The notes beneath the pieces are model-generated. The model was not told the DNA's origin and made no database searches. It saw nothing but the letters and a program-made list of their open reading frames with translations. Positions 43,399-51,744 of a stretch of DNA of 64,000 nucleotides are shown here, piece by piece. A program made the translations under genes and the position numbers. The stretch comes from Branchiibius hedensis (GTDB taxonomy: Bacteria; Actinomycetota; Actinomycetes; Actinomycetales; Dermatophilaceae): contig NZ_UESZ01000001.1 in NCBI RefSeq assembly GCF_900108585.1, positions 1,240,001 through 1,304,000 of the forward strand, read 5' to 3'. Each line of letters begins with the position of its first letter. The stretch's first letter is position 1.

Positions 43399-44199
43399 TC
43401 ACCACAGCGGCCACGGCAACGGGTGCCGATGGGGCGGGATCGCGGGCATGGTCTCGTCGCGCAGCAGTTTGCGGATCCGCCGGTCCAACGCGATCAGTTC
43501 GGTGTCCGTGATCAGCTGGGCCAGCAGGTCCCGCAGCTGATCGGTGGCCAGCAGCCCCTGCAGGTCGGTCAGTTGCGCCGTCTCATCCGCCGTCAGCGGT
43601 TCACCGGCGTAGCCCCACAGCACGGTGCGCAGTTTGGGCTCCTCGTGCATGGTCAGGCCGTGGTCGATGGCAAAGAGGTCTCCGTCATCCAGGATGAGGG
43701 CGGTCGCTTTCCGGTCGGCGTTGTTGAGCACGGCGTCCAGCAGGGCGACCTCCCGCAACGCAGGGTCGTCGGCGTGCGACACGACGACGTCGGCGAAGTA
43801 CTCGTCCTGGCCCTGCACCACCGGCCGGTAGCCCTCGGGTAGTTTCCCGGGCGGATCGACCCGCAACAGGTCGTGGTCGCCGGTCACGTCCAGAGGTCCG
43901 ACCCAGACCTGCAGCGACCCGGGCCCTAACGGCCCGTCACGCAGCACCGTCGGCGGGATGCGGTGCCAGTCGCCCAACCGGGAGATGAGGTACGACGTCA
44001 GTTCCCGGGCTGCGAGCGTGCCGTCCGGGAAGTCCCACAAGGGTCGTTCACCGCGCACCGGTTTGTAGACCGCGCGCAACGAACCGTCCACGACCACCCG
44101 GTAGACCGCGTTCGAGGCATGTGACAACCGGCCCTCGACCTCGAGATCGCCGCGCTCCAGCAGCGCGGCGAGGTCATCAGCGTCGGTATCCGTTGGCAC
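43399..44199 (-). CDS. SCO1664 family protein (PI3/4-kinase-like fold)
   Basis: This 266-residue protein belongs to the SCO1664 family, related in fold to phosphatidylinositol kinases. Kinase-like signatures are AVYKPVRGERPLWDFP (ATP-binding Lys), LLDAVLNNADRK (catalytic Asp region) and LFAIDHGLTMH (metal-binding Asp). Function is unknown. Its start overlaps the DUF3090 gene by 23 bases, so the two are coupled, and mshC follows 19 bases downstream. The cluster is conserved across actinobacteria. Confidence 0.9.
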   Translation of the reverse strand: MPTDTDADDLAALLERGDLEVEGRLSHASNAVYRVVVDGSLRAVYKPVRGERPLWDFPDGTLAARELTSYLISRLGDWHRIPPTVLRDGPLGPGSLQVWVGPLDVTGDHDLLRVDPPGKLPEGYRPVVQGQDEYFADVVVSHADDPALREVALLDAVLNNADRKATALILDDGDLFAIDHGLTMHEEPKLRTVLWGYAGEPLTADETAQLTDLQGLLATDQLRDLLAQLITDTELIALDRRIRKLLRDETMPAIPPHRHPLPWPLW

Positions 44200-44707
44200 G
44201 GGGGCAGATGTGGCCGGATGCCTCCAGCGGTGCGCCGCAGAACGGGCACGGCGGCCGCCCGCTGGCGACCGTCGCCAACCCGCGCCGGGCGAACTCCCGG
44301 GCGGCGATCGGAGACAGAACGATCCGTAGCACCGTTGCGTCCGGTTCGGTCAGTTCGATGACTTCGTCACCGGAATCCTCGAGTTGCACGTCGCGGTCAT
44401 GACATTCGATGACCACCCGCTGCACGTCGGCAACCCAGGCCAAGCTCAAGGTGCTGACCCGGAATTCGTCCTCGATCGGCGTACTCAACGGGTCGTTGTC
44501 CGGTGGCAGGACCTGCTCGTCGGGCTGGCCGACCTCGTCCAGGAGGGTGTTCAGACGCTCGGCAAGGACCGCCACTTGCTCCTTCTCCAGCGACACGGTG
44601 GTGACCCGGGGGCCCTGCACCGCCTGTAGGAAGAAGGTGCGCTGACCGGGCTCGCCGACGGTGCCGGCGATGAAGCGCTCGGGCTCGTCGTACTCGATCA
44701 GCGGCAT
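44177..44707 (-). CDS. DUF3090 family protein with zinc ribbon
   Basis: This 176-residue protein is a member of DUF3090, always linked with SCO1664. The C-terminus CPFCGAPLEASGHICPR looks like a zinc ribbon. Function is unknown; partnership with the kinase-like neighbour is inferred from conserved overlap. TAGGGT lies 6 bases before ATG 44707, so this gene probably starts the transcript running to mshC. Confidence 0.9.
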   Translation of the reverse strand: MPLIEYDEPERFIAGTVGEPGQRTFFLQAVQGPRVTTVSLEKEQVAVLAERLNTLLDEVGQPDEQVLPPDNDPLSTPIEDEFRVSTLSLAWVADVQRVVIECHDRDVQLEDSGDEVIELTEPDATVLRIVLSPIAAREFARRGLATVASGRPPCPFCGAPLEASGHICPRANGYRR

Positions 44708-44713
44708 GGATCG

Positions 44714-44719
44714 ACCCTA
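44714..44719 (-). promoter_or_regulatory. -10 hexamer (TAGGGT) of the DUF3090-SCO1664-mshC operon
   Basis: TAGGGT is 6 bases before ATG 44707. Confidence 0.5.
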
Positions 44720-44765
44720 ATGCAGTTCGTGGGGATCAGACTGTGCGGTGCGGCCGAAGGGCTGG

Positions 44766-45461
44766 TCAGGACCCACCACCCACCGGCGCATCACCTTCCG
44801 GCGTCTCCTGGGGCTTCGGTATCAGGTCGGTCACGTCACCGCCGGTGTCGTTCATCCGGACCACGAACGGTCGCGCGGGGCCGTATCGCACGGCACTGAG
44901 CGACGCCGGCCCGACCGTGATGCGCTGGAACTGGTCCAGGTGGGTGCCCAGCGCGTCGGCGAGGATGGCCTTGATCACATCGCCGTGGCTCACCGCGAGC
45001 CAGATCGCCTGGTCGCCGAACTCCTGCGTCACCTCCAGGTCGATCCGGCGCATCGCGGCGACGGCGCGAGCCTGCATGGCCCGCATCGACTCGGCCTCGA
45101 AGTCCGCCGAGGCCGGGAAGGTGACGGCCGACGGCTGGTCCTGCACGATCCGCCACAGCGGGTCCTTGGCAAGGTCCTTGAGCGGCTGACCGGTCCACGC
45201 GCCGTACTTGCACTCGCCGAGATCGTCCGCGGTCTCGATCGGTACGTCACGGACGCCGCGCACCAACTCGGCCGTCTCCTGGCACCGTTGCAGCGGGCTG
45301 GCGACGATCCGCCGAACCGGCAGGTCGGCGACGCGGGAGCCGACGCGGGTCGCCTGTTCCCTGCCGACGTCGTCGAGCGCGACGCCCGGGGTCCAACCGG
45401 CGAGGGTTCCGGATGCGTTCGCTGCGGTGCGGCCGTGCCGCACGATCAGGGCCAGTGCCAC
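44766..45461 (-). CDS. Histidine phosphatase family protein (MSMEG_4193 type)
   Basis: This 231-residue phosphoglycerate mutase-like phosphatase has the catalytic RHG (IVRHGRTAANA) at residues 7-10, the Arg in RRIVASPLQR, and the second His in AVSHGDVI. It belongs to the actinobacterial MSMEG_4193/Rv2135c subfamily that travels with DUF3090. The substrate is unknown. TACGGT lies 6 bases before GTG 45461. Confidence 0.92.
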   Translation of the reverse strand: MALALIVRHGRTAANASGTLAGWTPGVALDDVGREQATRVGSRVADLPVRRIVASPLQRCQETAELVRGVRDVPIETADDLGECKYGAWTGQPLKDLAKDPLWRIVQDQPSAVTFPASADFEAESMRAMQARAVAAMRRIDLEVTQEFGDQAIWLAVSHGDVIKAILADALGTHLDQFQRITVGPASLSAVRYGPARPFVVRMNDTGGDVTDLIPKPQETPEGDAPVGGGS

Positions 45462-45467
45462 CCCAGA

Positions 45468-45473
45468 ACCGTA
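45468..45473 (-). promoter_or_regulatory. -10 hexamer (TACGGT) of the histidine phosphatase gene
   Basis: TACGGT is 6 bases before GTG 45461; a divergent TACGCT lies 14 bases away. Confidence 0.5.
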
Positions 45474-45486
45474 ACCGGCGCCCCAC

Positions 45487-45492
45487 TACGCT
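45487..45492 (+). promoter_or_regulatory. -10 hexamer (TACGCT) of the aldo/keto reductase gene
   Basis: TACGCT is 6 bases before GTG 45499. Confidence 0.5.
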
Positions 45493-45498
45493 GCCTGC

Positions 45499-46425
45499 GT
45501 GCGTATCCAACCGGTCGGGGACAGCGGATTGCGGGTCAGCAGCCTGACCCTGGGCACCAGTAGCTGGGGCCGGGACGTCGACCTCGAGACCGCGCGGGAC
45601 CTGCTCACTGACTTCCGGTCCGCTGGAGGTACGACGATCGACACGGCCGCGGGGTACGCGGACGGCGGTGCGGAGCGGGTGATCGGCGCGCTGATCAAGG
45701 ATCTCGACCGCGACGGGCTGCGACTGGTGGGCAAGGCGGGCATCACCGGCGGCAGCGTCGACACGTCTCGTGGGGCGCTGCTGGGCGCACTCGACGCCTC
45801 GCTGGACCGCCTCGGCGTGGACTACCTCGACCTGTGGCTGGTGCACACCTGGGACTCGCAGGTGCCGCTGGCCGAGACGATGTCCGCGATGGAGGCTGCT
45901 CATCGCAGTGGTCGGGCGCGATACGTGGGGGTGTCGAACTACTCCGGCTGGCAGTTCACCGCGGCAGCATCGATGCTGCGAGAGGCCCGGATTCCGTTGG
46001 TGGCCAACGAGATCGAGTACAACCTGCTGACTCGTTCACCGGACGCAGAGGTCATCCCGGCCGCGCAGTACGCCGGAGCGGGCATCCTGGCATGGGCCCC
46101 GCTGGCCGGCGGGATCCTGACCGGGAAGTACCGGCACGGCACCCCTGCGGACTCCCGCGCGGCCGGTGGCCGGCACGAGCGATGGGCGCAGCGACATCTG
46201 GGTCAGGCCGCGTCACCGGTGGTCAACGCGGTGGTGACGGCGGCCGACGGGCTGGAGGTCAGCCCTGCCGAAGTGGCGCTGGCCTGGACCCGCGACCGGG
46301 TGGCGTCCAGCATCATCGGCGCGCGCACGACCACTCAACTGGCGGCGTTGCTGCGTAGCGAGGAACTGACGATCCCCGATGCCGTGCGAGATGCGCTGGA
46401 CGAGGTGTCGGCCCCGCGGGTCTAA
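45499..46425 (+). CDS. Aldo/keto reductase
   Basis: This 308-residue NADPH-dependent oxidoreductase has the catalytic tetrad of the AKR barrel: Asp and Tyr in IDTAAGYADGG, Lys in LVGKAGI and His in WLVHTWD. GVSNYSGWQ and the coenzyme-binding SSIIGARTTTQL near the end are typical. The substrate is not predictable. It is a single gene with GTG start, in the same place relative to the mycothiol cluster as in related actinobacteria. Confidence 0.92.
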   Translation: MRIQPVGDSGLRVSSLTLGTSSWGRDVDLETARDLLTDFRSAGGTTIDTAAGYADGGAERVIGALIKDLDRDGLRLVGKAGITGGSVDTSRGALLGALDASLDRLGVDYLDLWLVHTWDSQVPLAETMSAMEAAHRSGRARYVGVSNYSGWQFTAAASMLREARIPLVANEIEYNLLTRSPDAEVIPAAQYAGAGILAWAPLAGGILTGKYRHGTPADSRAAGGRHERWAQRHLGQAASPVVNAVVTAADGLEVSPAEVALAWTRDRVASSIIGARTTTQLAALLRSEELTIPDAVRDALDEVSAPRV

Positions 46426-46435
46426 GCCGCGGGAC

Positions 46436-46717
46436 TCAGTCGTCGTCGTCCGCGTCGTCGAGTTCTTCGTCCAACTCTTCGATGTCGTCTTCGTCGTCGA
46501 GGTCGTCGTCGTCCTCGTCGTCGTAGATCTCGAACGGAGTGACCTCGCCGTAGGTGTCCATCAAAGCGCGGTCGTATTCGTCGAAGGCCTCAGCCAGCGA
46601 CTGGTAGGCGGCTTCGACAGCCGGGTCCTGTTCTCCGCGGCGGGCTGCTACGACCTCGAAGTGACGTTCTAGGGCCGCCACGAAGGCGGCCAGCGCGACG
46701 CGCGGATCGGTGGCCAT
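46436..46717 (-). CDS. Small protein with highly acidic C-terminus
   Basis: From ATG 46717 the protein has 93 residues: a helical N-terminal half (ALAAFVAALERHFEVVAARR) and a C-terminal third made almost entirely of Asp and Glu (DDEDDDDLDDEDD). I do not recognise a function; similar short acidic proteins occur at this position in other actinobacteria. TACGGT lies 7 bases before the ATG. It diverges from the DUF5703 gene over 40 bases. Confidence 0.7.
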   Translation of the reverse strand: MATDPRVALAAFVAALERHFEVVAARRGEQDPAVEAAYQSLAEAFDEYDRALMDTYGEVTPFEIYDDEDDDDLDDEDDIEELDEELDDADDDD

Positions 46718-46724
46718 AGACCAG

Positions 46725-46730
46725 ACCGTA
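46725..46730 (-). promoter_or_regulatory. -10 hexamer (TACGGT) of the acidic small protein gene
   Basis: TACGGT is 7 bases before ATG 46717 and supports this start. Confidence 0.4.
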
Positions 46731-46757
46731 TCGGTAATGACGCACAATGGGCGAACG

Positions 46758-46943
46758 ATGGTCGAGTACGAGTTCCGCGAACTTCAGTTCACCCGCGACG
46801 CCACCCCGGGGCAGATCCGGCAAATGCTTGCTGACTTCGCCGAATACGAACACTGGGAGTTGGCCCGGACGCGCCTTTACACCGGTGGTCGACGCCGGAT
46901 CTGGCTGCGCCGGAAGATCATTCGCGTCATGCGCACGGCCTGA
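46758..46943 (+). CDS. DUF5703 family small protein
   Basis: From ATG 46758 the product is 61 residues (VEYEFRELQFTRDATPG ... ending in a basic RRKIIRVMRTA). It matches the small actinobacterial DUF5703 family of unknown function. The frame extends upstream to 46710 but that would overlap the divergent gene's start. CACAAT 9 bases upstream could be its -10. It converges on the M20 peptidase gene with 6 bases between stops. Confidence 0.75.
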   Translation: MVEYEFRELQFTRDATPGQIRQMLADFAEYEHWELARTRLYTGGRRRIWLRRKIIRVMRTA

Positions 46944-46949
46944 GCCGGC

Positions 46950-48272
46950 TCAGCAGTCCTGCAACAGGCGACCGAGCACCCGGGTGCCGAACAGCAGTGA
47001 GTCAACCGGCACTCGCTCGTCCACGCCGTGGAACATCGCCGCGAAGTCCAGGTCCGCCGGCAGCCGCAACGGGGTGAACCCGTAGCCCTTGATGCCCAGC
47101 AGGCTCAACGCCTTGTTGTCAGTACCTGCAGACAAGCAGTAGGGCAGGATCGCGGCTTCCGGGTCCTCTGCCAGCAGCGAGCGCTTCATCGCCTCGACCA
47201 GGTCGGTGTCGTAGGGAGCTTCGACGGCGATGTCACGGTGGACGGTCTCGATGGTGATGTGCTCCCCCGCCAGGTCGCGCAGGGTGGCCATCAACTCCTC
47301 CTCGTGACCGGGCAGGAATCGGCAGTCGATCCCTGCGGTGGCGGTCTGCGGGATGACGTTGTGCTTGTAGCCCGCGTCCAGCATCGTCGCGTTGACCGTG
47401 TCCTGCAGGGTCGCATCCACGAAACCGCGAGTGCTGCCCAGCAGTTCGAGCACCGGTTCGGGGTCCTCGTCGGTGTAGCTACGACCGGACAACTGCGCCA
47501 GGCCGTCCAACAGCGCTCGGACCGTCGCGCCGTACTGCCGTGGCCAGGGGTGCTCACTGATCCGGGTGAGCGCCTGCGCCAGGTGCATCACCGCGTTGTC
47601 CGGGTTGGGCACCGAGCCGTGACCTGCCCGGCCGGTGGCACGCAGGGTCAGCCAGGCCAGTCCCTTCTCGGCGCTCTGCAACAGATACGCCCGCTGCTCG
47701 CGACCGGCCGCATTCGGGAACGTGATGCTGTACCCGCCCACCTCACTGATGGCCTCGGTGGCCCCCTCGAAGAGTTCGGGGTGGTTCGCGACCAGGTGGT
47801 GGCTGCCCTTGGCGCCGCCCGCCTCTTCGTCGGCGAAGAGAGCGATGACCAGGTCGCGGGCTGGTTTGCGACCGGTCCGGGCCAGTTCCCGGACGTTGGC
47901 GATGATCATCGCGTCCATGTCCTTCATGTCGACCGCGCCCCGCCCCCAGATGCAGCCGTCCTTGATCTCGGCACCGAACGGGTCGACCTGCCAGTCGCTG
48001 GCCGTGGCCGGAACCACGTCGAGGTGGCCGTGCACGACCAGGGCGCCCCGGTCGCTGTCCTCCCCCGGAATCCGAACGACCACGCTGGCCCGGCCCGGGT
48101 CGCTCTCGATGATGACCGGTTCGAGGCCGACCTCCTCGAACTGACCCACGACGTACTCGGCGGCTTTGCGTTCGCCAGGGCCGCTGCCGTCGCCGAAGTT
48201 GCTGGTGTCGAAGGCGATCAGGTCCTGGCAGATCTGGACGACCTCATCGAGGGCAGTGGGCTGATCAGTCAT
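46950..48272 (-). CDS. M20 family metallopeptidase (dipeptidase-like)
   Basis: This 440-residue zinc peptidase has the M20 ligands in order: His in VVHGHLDVVPA, Asp in GRGAVDMKDMD, Glu pair in FADEEAGG, and Glu in ISEVGGYS. A dimerisation domain interrupts the catalytic domain between about residues 200 and 310. It is the ortholog of Rv2141c. The ATG overlaps the end of the DNA ligase gene by 8 bases, and TAGGGT lies 6 bases before it, so it may be read both from its own promoter and from the ligase mRNA. Confidence 0.92.
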   Translation of the reverse strand: MTDQPTALDEVVQICQDLIAFDTSNFGDGSGPGERKAAEYVVGQFEEVGLEPVIIESDPGRASVVVRIPGEDSDRGALVVHGHLDVVPATASDWQVDPFGAEIKDGCIWGRGAVDMKDMDAMIIANVRELARTGRKPARDLVIALFADEEAGGAKGSHHLVANHPELFEGATEAISEVGGYSITFPNAAGREQRAYLLQSAEKGLAWLTLRATGRAGHGSVPNPDNAVMHLAQALTRISEHPWPRQYGATVRALLDGLAQLSGRSYTDEDPEPVLELLGSTRGFVDATLQDTVNATMLDAGYKHNVIPQTATAGIDCRFLPGHEEELMATLRDLAGEHITIETVHRDIAVEAPYDTDLVEAMKRSLLAEDPEAAILPYCLSAGTDNKALSLLGIKGYGFTPLRLPADLDFAAMFHGVDERVPVDSLLFGTRVLGRLLQDC

Positions 48273-49782
48273 TCTCCCACCCTAGGCTCCTGAGTTCCTC
48301 GATCGAATCGGCCGCCTCGGCGGTCTTGTCGTCGCGGTAACGCAGCACCCGGGCGAATCGCAGAGCCACCCCACCGGGATACCGGCTCGAGCGTTGCACC
48401 CCGTCGAAGGCGATCTCGACCACCTGCTCCGGACGCACGCGGACCGTCCAACCGTCCGCCGGACCGTCCGCCAACTCGGTGAAGCGCTGGGTCTGCCAGC
48501 GCAACATTTCGTCGGTCATCCCTTTGAAAGTCTTTCCCACCATGACGAATTCGCCGGTCTGCGGATCACGAGCACCGAGGTGGATGTTCGACAGCCATTC
48601 GCTGCGCCGACCGCTTCCTCGCTCGACCGCGAGCACCACGAGGTCCAGGGTGTGTCGCGGTTTCACCTTGACCCAGCCGGCGCCGCGCCGGCCGGCCGCG
48701 TAGACCACGCCCGGGTCCTTCAGCACGACGCCCTCGTGCCCGGCACCGACCCACTCCTCGAACGCGGCGCGCGCTGCGGCCAGGTCGGCTCCCGCGCGTC
48801 TGGGGATCCGGTTCGGGGGCGCGACGAGTTGCTCGAGCGTGGCGATCCGCTCGGTCAGCGGTTGGTCCAGCAGGTTGCGACCGTCCAGATGCAACAGGTC
48901 GAAGAAGAACGTGCTCACCGGGACCCCGTCGGCGCTGGCCGTGCGGGCACCCGTGACCTGGAACGGTTCGGGACGGCCATCGGCTCGCAACGCGATCGCT
49001 TCCCCGTCCAGGACCGCGGTCTGCGCAGGCAACGCCCGGACCACCTCGACCACCTCCGGCAGCCGCTCGGTGATGTCGTCCAGACTGCGTGTGAACAGCC
49101 AGACCCGCTCACCGTCTTTGTGCGCCTGCAACCGGATCCCGTCGAGCTTGCATTCGACATCGAACCGCCGCTGCTCATCATCGCCGTACGCCGCGTCAAC
49201 GCTCGGCGCGCTACCCGCCAGCATCGGGCGCAGTGGTCGCCCCACCACCAGGTCCACCTGCTGCAGACCCTCCGACCCGGAGGATCGGGCGGTCGCGGCG
49301 ACGTCGGTGAGGTCCCCGGCCAACATGGCCGCTCGGCGTACGGCGGCCACAGGCACCTCGAACGCCTCGGCGATCGCGGACTGCATGACACCGTCCTGCG
49401 CGCCGTGCCGCAACTCCCCCGTGAACAAGCCCACCAGGAAACGCTGTTCGTCCTGCGTCGCGGCCCCGAAGAGGTCGGCGACCAGTGCGGAACGACCCGC
49501 CACGGACCCGGGGCCGGAGAGACGTTCCATCGCACTCACAGCCCGATCGACATCCTGCACGGTCAGCGAGGGCTGGGTGGCCGGCGTCGGCAGGTCGCGG
49601 ACGCTACGCCAGCCGACCCCGGGACGGCGCTGCGGCAACGCACCGGTGAGGTAGGCCGTCACCAACGGCACGTCGTCCGGCTCGGCCGAGCGCAGAATCG
49701 CCGCCAACTGCTCGATCTTGGCGTTGCGGGCCCTGGTCGACCCGACCCGGCCAGAAACCTCGACGACCTGCGACAGCAGCAT
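48265..49782 (-). CDS. ATP-dependent DNA ligase
   Basis: From ATG 49782 the protein has 505 residues. An N-terminal helical domain (residues 1-195) precedes the nucleotidyltransferase core with the adenylated Lys in ECKLDGIRLQ near 215, motif III FFFDLLHLDG, motif IV EGVVLKDP and motif V WVKVKPRH; an OB fold ends it. It resembles the LigB type (Rv3062) that supplements NAD-dependent LigA in actinobacteria. A TTG at 49794 would add four residues. Only 4 bases separate it from the sucrose phosphorylase stop. Confidence 0.93.
   Translation of the reverse strand: MLLSQVVEVSGRVGSTRARNAKIEQLAAILRSAEPDDVPLVTAYLTGALPQRRPGVGWRSVRDLPTPATQPSLTVQDVDRAVSAMERLSGPGSVAGRSALVADLFGAATQDEQRFLVGLFTGELRHGAQDGVMQSAIAEAFEVPVAAVRRAAMLAGDLTDVAATARSSGSEGLQQVDLVVGRPLRPMLAGSAPSVDAAYGDDEQRRFDVECKLDGIRLQAHKDGERVWLFTRSLDDITERLPEVVEVVRALPAQTAVLDGEAIALRADGRPEPFQVTGARTASADGVPVSTFFFDLLHLDGRNLLDQPLTERIATLEQLVAPPNRIPRRAGADLAAARAAFEEWVGAGHEGVVLKDPGVVYAAGRRGAGWVKVKPRHTLDLVVLAVERGSGRRSEWLSNIHLGARDPQTGEFVMVGKTFKGMTDEMLRWQTQRFTELADGPADGWTVRVRPEQVVEIAFDGVQRSSRYPGGVALRFARVLRYRDDKTAEAADSIEELRSLGWEND
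48279..48284 (-). promoter_or_regulatory. -10 hexamer (TAGGGT) of the M20 peptidase gene
   Basis: TAGGGT is 6 bases before ATG 48272, inside the 3' end of the ligase gene. Confidence 0.45.
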
Positions 49783-49786
49783 CCGC

Positions 49787-51283
49787 TCAGTCAAGCAGTT
49801 GCCGCAGGTCCTCCAGCCGCCCTGTCACCCCGACGGTGTCGGTCCAGTCCATCGATGCAGATCCATCGGCCAGGTCGACGGTCAGGCAGGCGCGAGGGCC
49901 CTGAGCGCCGCCGCGGTGCAGGGTGAGGACAGTCCCGGCCAACGTGACCTGCAGATCAGCCGCGTCGAAGGCCCCGATGCTGTTGCGCAGTCGACACAAC
50001 TGCAGCAGCGCCTGCACCACCGGGCGGTCAAGGGCGGCGTCGATCTCGGCGTCGTCGTAGTAGTGCCGGTTGATGTCCCGGCCGACGTTCGTGCGCGCCA
50101 GCAGTTCGCTGTCGTTGCCTCCAGCCAGCGCGCCGACGTAGTAGACCTGCGGGATGCCGGGCGCGAAGAACTGAATCGCACGCGCCGCCAGATACGCCGC
50201 GTCGTCGCGGCCAAGAGCGTCGTAGTAGGTCGAATTGATCTGGTAGAGATCGAGATTCGAGGCAGTCGCACCGCTGGCCGCCTGACTGCTGCCGCCGGTG
50301 CGTTCGTGGATCCCCGCCACCAACGCGTCGACCTGCTCCTCGGTCAGCAGGCCGGGGCGGATCGGATCGCCGGGCTTCTCGCCACGCCGCGGGCCGGCGT
50401 CGATGATGCCGATGCCGTCGTGGGTGTCCAGCACGGTGACCGCATTGGTCGGCCGATCCCGGAGCCACGCCGCGAGCGGTTGACCGTCGCCACTGGAGAA
50501 CGCGTAGAGCAGCAGGGGCGGCAACGCGAAGTCGTAGACGTAGTCGACCTTCTCGGCGATCGCGACCTGGTCCCGGAAATACGAGTGCACCTCGACCAGC
50601 ACCTCGACGCCGCGCTCGCGGGCCCGCTGGGTGAACGCGGCGATGAAGTCGAACGTCTCCGGGGTCATGAAACACGACGTACCCGGTGTCTTCACGGCGT
50701 AACCCACCGCATCGAGGCGCACGAACCCGACACCGGCGTCGGCGACTGCATCCAGGATCTGGTGTAAGTAGTCGCGGCCCGCATCGGAGGTGATGTCGAT
50801 GTCGATCTGTTGCGGGGTGAAGGTGGTCCAGACGTACCGCAACTCACCGCCGAGGCGCATCGCGCTGAACGGCAGCCCGGGCCGGGGCCGGTAGATCGCC
50901 GTCAGGTCCGCTTCCGTGGCGCCATCGGGGAAGACCGAGGACATGGTCAGGAACATCGGGGCGTACGCCGAGTCCCGGCCCTTCGCGACGACGTCCTGGA
51001 ACTGGGGTGACTGGGAAGAGACGTGGTTGACGATCAGGTCGGCCATCACGTCGTACGTCGCAGCCAGCGCCTTGATGTCCGTCCAACTCCCCAGGCGGGG
51101 GTCGACACTGGTGTGGTCGATCGGGTCGAAACCGGCGTCCGCCCCGTCGTACGGCGAGTAGAAGGGTAGGACGTGAACCCCACCGAAGGCACCGGAGAAC
51201 TTTTCGTCGAGGAGGCGATGCACCCCGTCGATGGTGCCGCCGAACCGGTCGGCGTAGGCAATGAGTTGGACCTGATTACGCAC
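49787..51283 (-). CDS. Sucrose phosphorylase (GH13)
   Basis: This 498-residue enzyme converts sucrose and phosphate to glucose 1-phosphate and fructose. It closely follows the Bifidobacterium enzyme: VQLIAYADRFGG start, HVLPFYSPYDGADAGFDP, nucleophile Asp in VRLDAVGY, acid/base Glu in VEVHSYF, and LDTHDGIG. Length fits (504 in B. adolescentis). No sugar transporter is adjacent, so how sucrose enters is not shown; a related glucosylglycerate or sucrose 6-phosphate phosphorylase is less likely given the motifs. TAGGGT is 6 bases before GTG 51283. Confidence 0.93.
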   Translation of the reverse strand: MRNQVQLIAYADRFGGTIDGVHRLLDEKFSGAFGGVHVLPFYSPYDGADAGFDPIDHTSVDPRLGSWTDIKALAATYDVMADLIVNHVSSQSPQFQDVVAKGRDSAYAPMFLTMSSVFPDGATEADLTAIYRPRPGLPFSAMRLGGELRYVWTTFTPQQIDIDITSDAGRDYLHQILDAVADAGVGFVRLDAVGYAVKTPGTSCFMTPETFDFIAAFTQRARERGVEVLVEVHSYFRDQVAIAEKVDYVYDFALPPLLLYAFSSGDGQPLAAWLRDRPTNAVTVLDTHDGIGIIDAGPRRGEKPGDPIRPGLLTEEQVDALVAGIHERTGGSSQAASGATASNLDLYQINSTYYDALGRDDAAYLAARAIQFFAPGIPQVYYVGALAGGNDSELLARTNVGRDINRHYYDDAEIDAALDRPVVQALLQLCRLRNSIGAFDAADLQVTLAGTVLTLHRGGAQGPRACLTVDLADGSASMDWTDTVGVTGRLEDLRQLLD

Positions 51284-51289
51284 CCGCAG

Positions 51290-51295
51290 ACCCTA
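51290..51295 (-). promoter_or_regulatory. -10 hexamer (TAGGGT) of sucrose phosphorylase
   Basis: TAGGGT is 6 bases before GTG 51283 and overlaps the stop of the preceding SRPBCC gene. Confidence 0.5.
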
Positions 51296-51586
51296 ACGCG
51301 GCGGATCGACCAGAGCGTCCAATTTGTCCAGGTCAGCCGACCACGGCGGTGCCTCATCGGCGCGCTGCACGGTGAGCAGGCAACCGGCCGGATCGGGGGC
51401 GAAGGTGAGGATCGTGTGCTGGCCGTCGGCGTCCGCGAGTTCCAGCAGGTGTCCCGGCTCCGAGCGGACGGTCTGCGTCGGGTCAGCTGCGGTGGTCGGC
51501 CACCAGGCGGCGAGTTCGACCGGATCGGTGAAGGCCCGGAACAACCGCCCCGGTGCCGTCGTGAACGTCCTGGTGATCAGCGCCAT
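51293..51586 (-). CDS. Short SRPBCC (AHSA1-like) protein
   Basis: From ATG 51586 the product is 97 residues. The beginning (ALITRTFTTAPGRLFRAFTDPVELAAWW) in its parts RTFTTAPGRLFRAFTDP and WW is typical of AHSA1-type START-like proteins, but the family is usually 140-160 residues, so the C-terminal helix is reduced. Function is unknown. CAGACT lies 6 bases before the ATG. It precedes sucrose phosphorylase by 9 bases. Confidence 0.7.
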   Translation of the reverse strand: MALITRTFTTAPGRLFRAFTDPVELAAWWPTTAADPTQTVRSEPGHLLELADADGQHTILTFAPDPAGCLLTVQRADEAPPWSADLDKLDALVDPPR

Positions 51587-51661
51587 GAGCGAAGTCTGGC
51601 AGCCAGCAGAACGATTCGGGAGGCAGGCACTCGCCGTGCTAACGTTCACGGTCGCAACCCC

Positions 51662-51744
51662 GTCCGGGTGGCGGAATGGCAGACGCGCTAGCTTGAGGTG
51701 CTAGTCCCCGAAAGGGGGTGGGGGTTCAAGTCCCCCTCCGGACA
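51662..51744 (+). tRNA. tRNA-Leu (anticodon GAG)
   Basis: Acceptor GTCCGGG pairs with TCCGGAC (one G-T), anticodon stem CTAGC/GCTAG encloses TTGAGGT, giving anticodon GAG (codons CUC/CUU). A long variable arm (CCCCGAAAGGGGG) marks a class II tRNA, and the T arm GGGGGTTCAAGTCCCCC is intact. CCA is not encoded; discriminator base is A. A hairpin terminator follows. Confidence 0.95.

Noticed and set aside
46436-46560. Asp/Glu codon run as a simple-sequence repeat
   Set aside because: The TCGTCGTC-type pattern is explained by the acidic tail of a coding gene with a good start.
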